64,000 nt of DNA from Maricaulis sp. (GTDB taxonomy: Bacteria > Pseudomonadota > Alphaproteobacteria > Caulobacterales > Maricaulaceae): NCBI RefSeq assembly GCF_030149235.1, contig NZ_JASBRW010000059.1:1-64000 (forward strand). Direction: 5' to 3'. This document shows positions 12,431 through 22,218 of this stretch, in pieces. The notes below the pieces were generated by a model. The model was not told where the DNA came from. It searched no databases and saw only the letters and a program-made list of their open reading frames with translations. Numbering within the stretch: position 1 is the first letter of the stretch; every line of letters begins with the position of its first letter. The translations under genes and the position numbers were made by a program.

Positions 12431-13132
12431 TCAGAAGACCAGTTCGGCCACGCCCCAGAAGGCGGCGGCGGAGGCGGCGATACCGGTGAGCAGGATCAGA
12501 CCGTCATGCGTCGTCAGGCCGATGGCGAGGAAGATCACGCCGAAAGCCGGGATGACCACGCCTCCGGGCACGACAGACGCGACGAACATGGCCAGCGACA
12601 GTAGCACGCACAGGATCGCCACCAGAAACGGCCAGGGCGGGCCCATCATCAGGTTCAGACGCGGGTGAATGAAGCTGTCGAGCCGCTTCAGCCAGGGCCG
12701 GCTCCATTCCAGAGAGCGCTCGAAAAGGCCGCGCGGCACCGTGATCTGCTTCACCCCGCTGGGCAGCCAGAGTGATTGCCGGTTAAAAAGGAATTGCAGC
12801 GAGATCAGCAGGGTCAGCGCTGACATCGTCCAGGTGACGCCGGGGATGGCGCCGATGATGGGCAGGACAGAGATTAGCGCCGGCAAGAGCAGGAGCGGCC
12901 CGTAGGAGCGGTGCGCCAGGGCGTTGAGAATATCACCGACGCACAGGGCCTCATCGCCCTCTTCTCCCGACAAATCATCAAACAGGGTTTCGAGCCGGGC
13001 GGGACGGCCCTTGCCGATCTCGGCCTCACTGTGAAGGCCCGCACCATCGCCGGATTGCTGCTCACTTCCTGCCAAGAACGGTCCCGTCTCCTGTCTAGCT
13101 GCGCCGGCGGCGCAAGAGGATCGCCGCCACAA
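12431..13132 (-). CDS. ExoD family (exopolysaccharide synthesis) membrane protein; true start uncertain
   Basis: LFNRQSLWLPSGVKQITVPRG...RLNLMMGPPWPFLVAILCVLLSLAMFVASVVPGGVVIPAFGVIFLAIGLTTHDGLILL typical of ExoD. Confidence 0.8.
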   Translation of the reverse strand: MWRRSSCAAGAARQETGPFLAGSEQQSGDGAGLHSEAEIGKGRPARLETLFDDLSGEEGDEALCVGDILNALAHRSYGPLLLLPALISVLPIIGAIPGVTWTMSALTLLISLQFLFNRQSLWLPSGVKQITVPRGLFERSLEWSRPWLKRLDSFIHPRLNLMMGPPWPFLVAILCVLLSLAMFVASVVPGGVVIPAFGVIFLAIGLTTHDGLILLTGIAASAAAFWGVAELVF

Positions 13133-14108
13133 TTGCCAGTGTTAGCATGACCGCGAGCTGGGTGAAGAGTTCCGGCGTCACCGGGATTGTTCCGTCCTCG
13201 GCCATGCCGGTCGACTCGTTGAGCACCTCAGCAAACAGGCCGAGCCATTCCACATCCGGTTCCGCCAGCATCGCCACGCCAAGCCCTGTGGTCAGGATGG
13301 ACACGTTGAAACCGCTATGCACGCCGCTCGCCCCGGCTATGGAGCGCTCTTTCCAGGCCAGGACCGACAGGAAGAGACCGGTCGCGGCGATCCCGCCCAG
13401 CGCAATGGAACCGGAGGCGATGCCCATGGACAGAACATGCGCGTGCAGCAGACCGAAGACGATCGAGTTGACGAAAATGGCCGGCATCATGCCGCTGCGC
13501 GCGGCCAGCGAGGACATCATCCAGCCGCGGAAGGTGACTTCCTCGACGGTGGCCTGGAACATGAACAGTCCGGCGACGATCAGCAGAGGCACGAACAGGG
13601 CCGGCTCACCGAGCCGGGAATAGTCGAGATTATCGAGGTCCGGCATATCCGAGGGCGTCGTCCCCGCCAGTTCTGTCAATGCAAAGGCCACCATGCCGAG
13701 CGTGAAGGCGATAACGACACCACCGAGAAAGCCCAGCGCATAGCGTTTGATCCAACCGCGGCCGCCCAGACCAATCGTGGCCAGTGAGCGCTTCTCCCGC
13801 ACCCGCGTCCAGATCAGCGTGACCCCGCCCCACACCGCGAACTGACCCAGCAGGGCGTAGAGCAGCGCCTTGCCCATCATCGGCCCCTCGAGCAGGGCCG
13901 CCGGATCATCGATTTCTCCGCCGGCCTCGACGATCGCAATGATAACGAAGGTGATCACCGGAACCAGGGAGGCCAGGGTCGCGATGGCGAAGAACATCAA
14001 CTGGACCAGAGACGTCGCCCAGGCCGGACCGAGCTTGGCGTGAGCCGGAATGGGGGCGAAGGCCGGCTCACCGGGCCAGGTCTGGCTATCCTCTGCGGGG
14101 GTCGACAT
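13095..14108 (-). CDS. CPBP family intramembrane (CAAX-type) metalloprotease
   Basis: EEVTFRGWMMSSL motif plus later FGLLHAHV; multiple TM helices. Confidence 0.85.
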   Translation of the reverse strand: MSTPAEDSQTWPGEPAFAPIPAHAKLGPAWATSLVQLMFFAIATLASLVPVITFVIIAIVEAGGEIDDPAALLEGPMMGKALLYALLGQFAVWGGVTLIWTRVREKRSLATIGLGGRGWIKRYALGFLGGVVIAFTLGMVAFALTELAGTTPSDMPDLDNLDYSRLGEPALFVPLLIVAGLFMFQATVEEVTFRGWMMSSLAARSGMMPAIFVNSIVFGLLHAHVLSMGIASGSIALGGIAATGLFLSVLAWKERSIAGASGVHSGFNVSILTTGLGVAMLAEPDVEWLGLFAEVLNESTGMAEDGTIPVTPELFTQLAVMLTLAIVAAILLRRRRS

Positions 14109-14190
14109 CAGGGGTACTCCAGGTAACGCGATTGATTGACAGAATACGGCCCGGCTATCGAGCCGGGCCGCATGTTACTGGGCGAGACGA

Positions 14191-15246
14191 TCAGCCTTCG
14201 CTCGGGCTGGCACCGGCCGGGTGATCGGCACCGAGCACCGGGGCATCCTCTTCCGGAGCCTCGCCGCCAGCGCGGTGACGCACGGCGTTATAGGCGCCGA
14301 CGCCATGCCAGAAGCCCTCGAGTACGATCTGCAGCAGATACATCAGCGTGCCGCCGATCGCCATCGGGATATAGACAGACGGCTCCGAAAGGGTCGACTG
14401 CAGGGTGGCAAACACTTCCTCCACGGTCGGTTCCGCACCTTGCGCCAGGTGAGTGAATTCCTCGATCACCGGCATCATCGCTCCCAGGAAGCCGAGCTCA
14501 AGCACAAAGCCGAGAAGGCTGCCGAAAATGAGCGAGAGAATGAGTACGATGATGTAGGACAGAAGGGTCGGGAAGAAGACGCCGTCGGTCGCTTCCCAGC
14601 TTTCGAAGAAGCGGAATTTGCTGTCATGCACCGTTAGCGCCGGAGCCACGGACAGCTTGACGGCGATAAATATGACCGACAGCAATACCCCGAGGAAACC
14701 CAGGAACATGACGAGACCGAAGCCGATCCCGCCGGCCATGGAATTGTCTCCGCTGGCCGCCAGCATGCCGCCGCCGGCAACACCGAAGGTCACCAATGCC
14801 ATGATCACACCGATATACATGGCGATACCGACTGCAATGTAGAGCAGGTTGACGCCGAGCAGACGAAACTCATCGCTGCCCAGGCGCAACGGGATCACAG
14901 CCGCCATGGGGCGACGGGTCAGGAAACGCATCCAGGCGCCCTGGAAAGACAGGCTGGCCAATATTCCGAGAATGGCGCCCCAGCTGGCACTGGCCAGCAG
15001 GGTGAAGATCGCCGTGAGAATACCCATGGCCGCCTCTTCATCCGAGACGCTGCCATTCTCCAGCTCGATAATTGTGGTGATGAATTCCTGGTAGGACGGG
15101 AGCAGAAAGGCCAGGACCAGGCCGACAATCGCCCCGCCGACCAAGATCTGCCACAGGGCGATCCATAAAACACCGGCCGGGTTTTCCCCGAAGCGTTTGA
15201 AAAACCAGAAAATACCGCTGCCGATATCAAATTTTCGATCACTCAT
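14191..15246 (-). CDS. Multi-spanning membrane protein, paralog 4 of 5
   Basis: MSDRKFDIGSGIFWFFKRF...WMRFLTRRPMAAVIPLRLGSDEFRLLG. Confidence 0.75.
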   Translation of the reverse strand: MSDRKFDIGSGIFWFFKRFGENPAGVLWIALWQILVGGAIVGLVLAFLLPSYQEFITTIIELENGSVSDEEAAMGILTAIFTLLASASWGAILGILASLSFQGAWMRFLTRRPMAAVIPLRLGSDEFRLLGVNLLYIAVGIAMYIGVIMALVTFGVAGGGMLAASGDNSMAGGIGFGLVMFLGFLGVLLSVIFIAVKLSVAPALTVHDSKFRFFESWEATDGVFFPTLLSYIIVLILSLIFGSLLGFVLELGFLGAMMPVIEEFTHLAQGAEPTVEEVFATLQSTLSEPSVYIPMAIGGTLMYLLQIVLEGFWHGVGAYNAVRHRAGGEAPEEDAPVLGADHPAGASPSEG

Positions 15247-15343
15247 GGCGTCCCCCACTACCGAAACATGTGTTGCGGGCAGTTTCGCCGATCCGGTCGA
15301 AAACAAAAGGGGGAATTCGCGAAAGCCTGTCCCGCGCCCGCTC

Positions 15344-16267
15344 CTATTCCGGCGCGGCCACGCGCTGACGGTAGATATAGGCGTAGAGACCAGACATCAC
15401 CGGATAGTTGAGAAACGCCATCAAGCCGAACCAGCGGATATATTCGCCATAGCGCTGGAAACCTGCCGGCTGTTCCATGGTGTCTCCAATGGTCACCGTC
15501 GAGCTCAACAAGCGCTCGCCATTGATCATGCCGATGAGCTCGTACAGGCCGACCTGGAGCAGTAGAAGCGGCAAGGTGGTCAGCAGGATCGCAGCGGCAA
15601 TCCGCCAGGCCTGGCCCTTGGACAGCGGCCAGATCCGCATGACCTGGATCTCGCCCTTGTCGATCGTCGCCGGCAGCGCCAGGGACAAGCGCGCGGTCAG
15701 CCAGGTCATCACGGCAAGGCAGCCCACGCCGATCAGGATGACAAACCCCCAATCCATCGCTGTCAGATAGGCGGTGGCTTCAACCAGGTCGAAACCGGAG
15801 GCTTCCGGGTCCACGCCGGCCCGTTCAAGCGATCCGCCGACAATCGAGCTGAAAAAGGCCAGCCAGAACATGCCCACCAGAACCGCGACGATCAGCGTGA
15901 ACAGCACGACCAGCACGCTGACGATGAAGACGCGGAACTCATCCGCTCCGACCTTGAGATGCAGCCAGCCGCCATAATCACCGCGTACGGCCATGCGGAA
16001 CATGGACGAGGTGAAGGAGATCTGGGTGACGAAATTGATCAGGGTGAGACCGAAAGCGAGCGTTGCCAGCGCATCATTATGGGTACCGTCCGGCCCGATC
16101 TGCATCAGGAGCACCAGAATGGCGGCCTGGGTCAGTGTGAACGGCAGGGCCGCCAGGATGGCCGGGCGCCAGTGCGAGATGAAAAAGGCATAGGCCGCAG
16201 CGACACTTTGCAGGATCGGCACGGGTGTCGGATTCAACGGCGTCGGGGTCTGGGCGTTCGCGTTCAT
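15344..16267 (-). CDS. Multi-spanning membrane protein, paralog 5 of 5
   Basis: FRMAVRGDYGGWLHLKVGADEFRVFIV...RLSLALPATI; RBS GAGGTGAC. Confidence 0.75.
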   Translation of the reverse strand: MNANAQTPTPLNPTPVPILQSVAAAYAFFISHWRPAILAALPFTLTQAAILVLLMQIGPDGTHNDALATLAFGLTLINFVTQISFTSSMFRMAVRGDYGGWLHLKVGADEFRVFIVSVLVVLFTLIVAVLVGMFWLAFFSSIVGGSLERAGVDPEASGFDLVEATAYLTAMDWGFVILIGVGCLAVMTWLTARLSLALPATIDKGEIQVMRIWPLSKGQAWRIAAAILLTTLPLLLLQVGLYELIGMINGERLLSSTVTIGDTMEQPAGFQRYGEYIRWFGLMAFLNYPVMSGLYAYIYRQRVAAPE

Positions 16268-16382
16268 GTCACCTCTCTTTGCCCCGTTAAATAGACGGGG
16301 CGGCCGGGAGGCAAGATGTCAGGTCAGTGTGCCGCGGACACAACGTGCGGGGACGCTTGACTAAACCGCGTCCCGGATCGAT

Positions 16383-17801
16383 ATGCCGGGCATGACACAT
16401 TCAGACATCAAACCTGTACACGTTATCGGCGGCGGCATGGCCGGTTCCGAGGCCGCCTGGCAGCTTGCGAGAGCCGGCGTACCCGTCATCCTGCACGAGA
16501 TGCGCGGCGTGAAGGAAACCGAGGCTCACAAGACCGACGGCCTGGCCGAGCTGGTGTGCTCCAACTCCTTCCGCTCGGATGACCACCAGACCAATGCGGT
16601 CGGCCTGTTGCATGAGGAGATGCGCCGCTGCAATTCGATCATCATGGCAGAGGGCGACAATCACCGCCTGCCGGCCGGCGGAGCACTCGCGGTCGATCGC
16701 GACCGCTTCTCCGAGGCGGTCACCAGGCGGCTGACGGACCACCCGCTGGTCACCATCGAGCGTGAGGAAATCCCGGCCCTGCCGCCGGAAGACTGGGACA
16801 GCGTCATTATTGCCACCGGCCCCCTCACCTCGGAAAGCCTGTCGGAAGCCATCCTCAAGGAGACGGGCGAAGGCGAACTGGCTTTTTTCGATGCCATCGC
16901 GCCGGTGCTCTATCGCGACAGCATCAATATGGAAAAGGCCTGGTTCCAGTCGCGCTATGACAAGGGCGAGACCGAGGCCGACCGGACCGCCTATCTCAAC
17001 TGCCCGATGGATGAGGAGCAGTACAATGCCTTCATTGATGCCCTGATTGCCGGCGACAAGACCGAGTTCAAGGAGTGGGAAGAGAACACGCCCTATTTTG
17101 AAGGCTGCCTTCCCATTGAAGTCATGGCCGAGCGCGGCCGCGAAACCCTGCGTCACGGCCCGATGAAACCGGTCGGCCTCACCAATCCGCATCAGCCGGA
17201 CATCAAGCCGCACGCCATTGTACAGCTGCGCCAGGACAATTCCCTGGGCACGCTATTCAATCTGGTCGGCTTCCAGACCAAGCTGAAATACGGCGCCCAA
17301 GGCGATATTTTCCGTATGATCCCGGGTCTGGAAGAGGCGCGTTTCGCACGCCTTGGCGGCATCCATCGCAACACCTTCCTCAACTCGCCCAAACTGCTGG
17401 ATAAGCAGCTACGCCTTAAATCCCAGCCGCGCCTGCGCTTTGCCGGTCAGCTGATCGGTGTGGAGGGCTATATTGAAAGCGCCTCCATGGGGCTCCTGGC
17501 CGGCCGTTTTGCTGCGGCAGAGCGTCTCGGCCATTCGATCAGCCCACCGCCGGAGACCACAGCGCTCGGCGCCTTGATTGAACATGTCACCGGTGGACAT
17601 CTCGATGCCGGCAAGGGCTCCTTCCAGCCGATGAATGTCAATTTCGGTCTCTTCCCGCAAATGCAGGCCCCCAGCCGGGACGAAGACGGCAATCGCATTC
17701 GCGGCAAAGCGAAAAGCGTGGCCAAAAAGAAGCTGATGTCGGCCCGCGCACTGGATGATCTGGCAAACTGGTTGCCCGAAAATACCGCAATAGTTGCATA
17801 A
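16383..17801 (+). CDS. trmFO: Methylenetetrahydrofolate--tRNA-(uracil-5-)-methyltransferase TrmFO
   Basis: [49 protein letters not shown]. Confidence 0.95.
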   Translation: MPGMTHSDIKPVHVIGGGMAGSEAAWQLARAGVPVILHEMRGVKETEAHKTDGLAELVCSNSFRSDDHQTNAVGLLHEEMRRCNSIIMAEGDNHRLPAGGALAVDRDRFSEAVTRRLTDHPLVTIEREEIPALPPEDWDSVIIATGPLTSESLSEAILKETGEGELAFFDAIAPVLYRDSINMEKAWFQSRYDKGETEADRTAYLNCPMDEEQYNAFIDALIAGDKTEFKEWEENTPYFEGCLPIEVMAERGRETLRHGPMKPVGLTNPHQPDIKPHAIVQLRQDNSLGTLFNLVGFQTKLKYGAQGDIFRMIPGLEEARFARLGGIHRNTFLNSPKLLDKQLRLKSQPRLRFAGQLIGVEGYIESASMGLLAGRFAAAERLGHSISPPPETTALGALIEHVTGGHLDAGKGSFQPMNVNFGLFPQMQAPSRDEDGNRIRGKAKSVAKKKLMSARALDDLANWLPENTAIVA

Positions 17802-17874
17802 ATTTATTTCTAGCACCTGACATTGCACCCCTCAGGATTTGGGGTATCGTCCCACCGCTAGTTGGGGGGATTCC

Positions 17875-19824
17875 ATGTCCAAATTCTTCGTTGCTGCCGC
17901 TGCCCTGTTTGCGGCCCTGATGATCAATCCGGCCACGTCTGCCTTGCAGGCCCCGCCGCCGCTGGAAGATTTCGCGCGCCTGCCGCACATGGCGATGGTG
18001 CAGATCTCGCCTGACGGCCAGAAACTGGCATTCATCAGCACCGTCAACGGCAATCGCTCACTCAACGTCCGCGATATTGCCGCGCGCCGGGACCGTGGCG
18101 TCAACATTGCCAGTATTCGCCCGCAGCGCATTGTCTGGGGCAATAATAGCCGGCTTTTGCTATCGGGCAGCGAGGCGCAGGAATATGACGAGGTTCGCGG
18201 CACCGTCGATTTCTCCGCCGTCCTCAGCTTCGATCTCGACAATGATTTCGAGTTCCGCCAGCTGCTGCGCAATTCCGGCCGCACGGGCGACAATTATTTC
18301 CTCGGCCGTATTCTCGGCGTCGACCGGGTCAATAATCGCGCTTTCATTCCGGCCTTCGACCGCCAGGACCGGTATGACCTCCTCGCCGCCAATTTTGGCG
18401 ACCGCGGCGTTGGTACGGTGGGTCAGGGCACACCGACAACCCGAGACTGGGTGATCGACGAGAACGGTGAGCCCGTGGCCCGGGTGGAATACTCCAATAC
18501 GGACAACCGCCAGCGCCTCATGGTGCGGCAGGGCGAGGACTGGGTCACGGTGCAGGACATCGAGAACGCGACCCAGATCACCTTCAGCGCCTGGGGGCTA
18601 CTGCCGGACGGCAATCTTGCCGTGACCTTCTACGCCACCACGGAAACCGGCGCACACACGCTCGGCCTGTTCGCGGTCTCGCTGGAAAACGGGGAGGTTC
18701 TTCGGCCGGTCTTCCAGAGCGACGAGTATGACGTCGATGGCATCATCGAGGACCCCTACACCAACCGCACGATCGGTGTGACCTATGATCACGCCTTCAC
18801 CCGTACGGTCTGGTTCGACGAGGAAATCGCCAATTATCAGAGCGCGCTGGCAGGGGCCTTTCCCGATTACCAGGTCACCATCCTGAACTGGTCGCAGGAT
18901 CGCTCTCGCTTCATTCTCAGCGTCGAGAACGAGCGCAATGCGCCCTTGTTCTTCATGTATGACGTCAATAGCGGACAGGTCGCGCTCGTCGGCAGCCCCT
19001 ATGGCCAGCTCGGCAATGCCAATCTCCCGGCCCGCAATTATATTGCCTTTGACGCGCGCGATGGCACCAAGGTCTACGCTTATGTGACCCAGCCGGAAGG
19101 CGAAGGCCCCTTCCCGACCGTCGTCCTGCCGCATGGCGGTCCGGCCTCGCGTGATGTCGGCGGTTTCGATTATCTCGCCCACTTCCTAGCCACGCGTGGC
19201 TATGCGGTGATCCAGCCCAATTTCCGCGGCTCTTCCGGTTATGGCGCTGCCTGGGAAGTGGCGGGCTACGGGCAGTGGGGTACCGGCGTGATGCAGCACG
19301 ACGTCACCGACGCCCTCGCCGCCATGGTGGAGAGCGGTGTCGCCGATCCGGACCGGGCCTGCATCATGGGATGGAGCTATGGCGGCTATTCTGCCCTCGC
19401 CGGCGCGGCTTTCACGCCAGACCTCTACCAGTGCGCTATTTCCATTGCCGGTGTCGGCGATGTGCCGGCCATGTTGCGCTATTCACGCGAACGCTTTGGC
19501 CGCACCCACTGGTCCTACGCTTATTGGTCAGAGGCCATGACGGGCAATGAGGACCTCGACAGTATGAGCGTGCTGAGCGAGGTCTCGCCGCGGCAGAATG
19601 CCGATCAGATCACGGCGCCGGTGCTACTCATCCATGGCGATGACGACAGCGTAGTGCCCGAATCGCAGAGCCGCTTCATGGAACGCGCGCTGCGCCGGGC
19701 CGGCGTCCCTGTAACCTATATCGAGCTAGAAGGCGGCGGACACAGCCTCGTCGACAACGAGGCCATGCGCCTGCAATTCATGGCCGAGATCGAACGCTTC
19801 CTCGCCGAGCATATCGGCGAGTAA
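17875..19824 (+). CDS. S9 family peptidase (prolyl oligopeptidase / acylaminoacyl peptidase-like), secreted
   Basis: Signal peptide MSKFFVAAAALFAALMI; catalytic CIMGWSYGGYSALAGAA, GHSLVDN. Confidence 0.9.
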   Translation: MSKFFVAAAALFAALMINPATSALQAPPPLEDFARLPHMAMVQISPDGQKLAFISTVNGNRSLNVRDIAARRDRGVNIASIRPQRIVWGNNSRLLLSGSEAQEYDEVRGTVDFSAVLSFDLDNDFEFRQLLRNSGRTGDNYFLGRILGVDRVNNRAFIPAFDRQDRYDLLAANFGDRGVGTVGQGTPTTRDWVIDENGEPVARVEYSNTDNRQRLMVRQGEDWVTVQDIENATQITFSAWGLLPDGNLAVTFYATTETGAHTLGLFAVSLENGEVLRPVFQSDEYDVDGIIEDPYTNRTIGVTYDHAFTRTVWFDEEIANYQSALAGAFPDYQVTILNWSQDRSRFILSVENERNAPLFFMYDVNSGQVALVGSPYGQLGNANLPARNYIAFDARDGTKVYAYVTQPEGEGPFPTVVLPHGGPASRDVGGFDYLAHFLATRGYAVIQPNFRGSSGYGAAWEVAGYGQWGTGVMQHDVTDALAAMVESGVADPDRACIMGWSYGGYSALAGAAFTPDLYQCAISIAGVGDVPAMLRYSRERFGRTHWSYAYWSEAMTGNEDLDSMSVLSEVSPRQNADQITAPVLLIHGDDDSVVPESQSRFMERALRRAGVPVTYIELEGGGHSLVDNEAMRLQFMAEIERFLAEHIGE

Positions 19825-19835
19825 GCGGGTCGGTC

Positions 19836-20531
19836 TTACCAGTTCAGGTCTTCGCCACTGATGTGGAAGAAGCGGCCGCTCATGGCTGGCTGGTTGAAGG
19901 CACGGGCAATCAGGTCGAGCTGGGCGGATACGCTTTCCGGCGCGGTCATCAGACCGTTGGGGCCGCCCATATCGGTGCGGACCCAGCCCGGGTGCAGGAT
20001 CAGGACGACAATGTCACGATCTTTCAGGTCGAGGCTGAGAGACTTGCCGATGGCATTGAGCGCCGCCTTGGAGGCGCGATAGCCATAGGCACCGCCGCTG
20101 GTATTGTCCGCGATCGACCCCATGCGGCTCGATTGCAGGGCGATGATTTTCATCTCCGACGCCGCGACCTGATCGGCAAAGGCTTCAGCCAGCGCCAGCG
20201 GGGCGATGGAGTTCACCGTCATTTCGGTGACCATGTCGGCATTGGCCGCTCCGCCGAAACCCCGCGTGCTCGGCGCCATCATGCCGGCATTGGCGAACAG
20301 GAGATCAATCGGTCCATCGACGCGCTGGGCCAGAGCGGCTGCCGCGCCGAGATCGGCTGCGTCATAGGTTTCAAGGGTCAGACGGCCATCACCCGGGTCA
20401 AGCGCCTTGAGCTCGCTGGCTGCATCGGGATTGCGGCATGCCGCCGTGATCGTCCAGCCGCGTTCAAGCAGTTGCCGGGTATGTTCCAGGCCCAGACCGC
20501 GATTGGCGCCGGTGATCAAAGCATGGGGCAT
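19836..20531 (-). CDS. SDR family NAD(P)-dependent oxidoreductase
   Basis: TGANRGLGLEHTRQL, YGYRASKAALN. Confidence 0.9.
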   Translation of the reverse strand: MPHALITGANRGLGLEHTRQLLERGWTITAACRNPDAASELKALDPGDGRLTLETYDAADLGAAAALAQRVDGPIDLLFANAGMMAPSTRGFGGAANADMVTEMTVNSIAPLALAEAFADQVAASEMKIIALQSSRMGSIADNTSGGAYGYRASKAALNAIGKSLSLDLKDRDIVVLILHPGWVRTDMGGPNGLMTAPESVSAQLDLIARAFNQPAMSGRFFHISGEDLNW

Positions 20532-20609
20532 GTCGTGTCTCCTGTCTCGATTCCGTCACAACCTATTCCAATTCCGCCGCTTGTCAGCCTTTTGTACAGT
20601 GAAGCCGGT

Positions 20610-21425
20610 CTAGCGCCCGGTCAGGGAGAGCCAGCTCAGGCGCAGCTGACGCACCAGAAGCGGCGGTTCGGCGCCAGTCTGGAACGGGTTGGCGGGCAGT
20701 CGCTTGAGATAACCCGGGACCAGGCGGACATAGCCCAGAGCGGGGACCGCTTCGGCCGGCAGGGCGCCAAATGCCGACAGGGTGTCAAGCTCGGCATGAA
20801 TAACCGCACGCACATCCTCCAGCGCCGGGCCGATCAGGTTTCCACCCAGGCCTTGGGCCAGCATGGCGGCACTGCCCCCGGCCTCGGTTAGAGTATCACC
20901 GGCCAGCGGCGCGCGGCCAATCTGTGCCCGGTGCGGGAAAGCCCGCAACAAGCCGGTCAGCCCCCAGGCCCGCCCGGCACTCCGGCTCAGCGCGCCGTCC
21001 ACCGCGACTTCGCTGGCGCCCAAGGCGAGACGCATCAGTCGTCCCGATGTCCGGTCAACATAGGCGATGAGATCACCCAGATCGGTGAAGGGCCGCGCCG
21101 TCACATCGTCGAGCCGCGCTGCAATCATGTCGAGCAGGTCTTCCCTGGACAGAAGGCCGGTCAGCCCGGCCAACCCTTCGGTCACATCATGACGGCGCAC
21201 CTTGGCCGGATCGGCATAGAGATCCTCGACCGCATCACGCCACCAGGTCAGCTTCATTTCCCCGATCAGGCTCTCCGATGTCGCCTCGGCGATGCGGCCG
21301 ATTTCCTGGTTGAAGGCGTAGAGCACGAACAACCGGTCTCGCAGCTCTGCCGGTGCAAACAGGGCAGCCATGCGCCGATCCGGATCGGACTTTTGTAACA
21401 GGGCGTTGAAATCTTCAGTTGGCAT
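20610..21425 (-). CDS. Squalene/phytoene synthase family protein
   Basis: DPDRRMAALFAPAELRDRLFVLYAFNQEIGRI; LIAYVDRTSGRLMRLAL; start MPTEDFN at 21425. Confidence 0.8.
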   Translation of the reverse strand: MPTEDFNALLQKSDPDRRMAALFAPAELRDRLFVLYAFNQEIGRIAEATSESLIGEMKLTWWRDAVEDLYADPAKVRRHDVTEGLAGLTGLLSREDLLDMIAARLDDVTARPFTDLGDLIAYVDRTSGRLMRLALGASEVAVDGALSRSAGRAWGLTGLLRAFPHRAQIGRAPLAGDTLTEAGGSAAMLAQGLGGNLIGPALEDVRAVIHAELDTLSAFGALPAEAVPALGYVRLVPGYLKRLPANPFQTGAEPPLLVRQLRLSWLSLTGR

Positions 21426-21523
21426 CAGCTGCTCCTGTGGACAGGCGGCAGCCACACCCCATATGGGAGGGGACGAACCGGCCCTGCCGGACTTTCCCGA
21501 TACTGTTTGCCTGAGAGGTTCCC

Positions 21524-22141
21524 ATGGCTTTCACCCTGCCCGAACTGCCCTACGCCAAAGACGCGCTTGCCCCTCATATCTCCTCGGAGACGCTCGATTT
21601 CCACCATGGGAAGCACCACAATGCATATGTGGGCAAGCTGAACGGCCTGATCGAAGGCACCGATCTGGCTGACAAGAGCCTTGAGGACGTCATCCTGGCC
21701 TCCGCCGGTGACGCGGCCAAGGCGGGCATTTTCAACAATGCTGCACAGATCTGGAACCACACTTTCTATTGGCACTCGATGGCACCTAATGGTGGCGGCG
21801 CACCGACCGGTGAGCTGGCCGAGCTGATCGATCGTGACTTCGGCTCGCTGGACGCGTTCAAGGCGGCCTTCGCGGATGCCGGTGCGACCCAGTTCGGTTC
21901 CGGCTGGGCCTGGCTGGTCCTGGTCAATGGCAAGCTGGAAGTGCGCAAGACCCTGAATGCGGAAACCCCGCTGACCGAGGATGGCGTCACCCCGCTCTTG
22001 ACCATGGATGTCTGGGAGCACGCCTATTATCTCGACTTCCAGAACCGTCGCCCGGACTACATCACCACCTTCCTCGACAAGCTGGTGAACTGGGACTTTG
22101 CCGCGGCCAACCTGGCGAGCGCCAAGCAAGCCGCCGCATAA
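21524..22141 (+). CDS. sodB: Superoxide dismutase (Fe type)
   Basis: [54 protein letters not shown]. Confidence 0.95.
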   Translation: MAFTLPELPYAKDALAPHISSETLDFHHGKHHNAYVGKLNGLIEGTDLADKSLEDVILASAGDAAKAGIFNNAAQIWNHTFYWHSMAPNGGGAPTGELAELIDRDFGSLDAFKAAFADAGATQFGSGWAWLVLVNGKLEVRKTLNAETPLTEDGVTPLLTMDVWEHAYYLDFQNRRPDYITTFLDKLVNWDFAAANLASAKQAAA

Positions 22142-22178
22142 GTCAAGAATAGGTCGCCAAGACCCGACTTGCGCTCTA

Positions 22179-22217
22179 GGTTTCCCTCTGGTCGATAAAA
22201 GTCCCCAGAGGGAAACC
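22179..22217 (+). promoter_or_regulatory. 13-bp perfect stem-loop sequestering the SD of the downstream serine hydrolase
   Basis: GGTTTCCCTCTGG-tcgataaaagtcc-CCAGAGGGAAACC ending 1 nt before ATG 22219; GAGG SD lies in the 3' arm. Confidence 0.7.
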
Positions 22218-22218
22218 C

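Noticed and set aside
16281-16301. GCCCCGT/ACGGGGC hairpin upstream of paralog 5 as an SD-blocking element
   Set aside because: The SD (GAGGTGA) lies outside the stem, so no direct sequestration; possibly just a 5'UTR stem.
17829-17869. Small tandem hairpins (ACCCC..GGGGT, CCCA..TGGG) before the S9 peptidase as another SD-sequestering leader
   Set aside because: Stems are only 4-5 bp and the GGGGGG SD is mostly free; too weak compared with the 22179 and 24177 hairpins.
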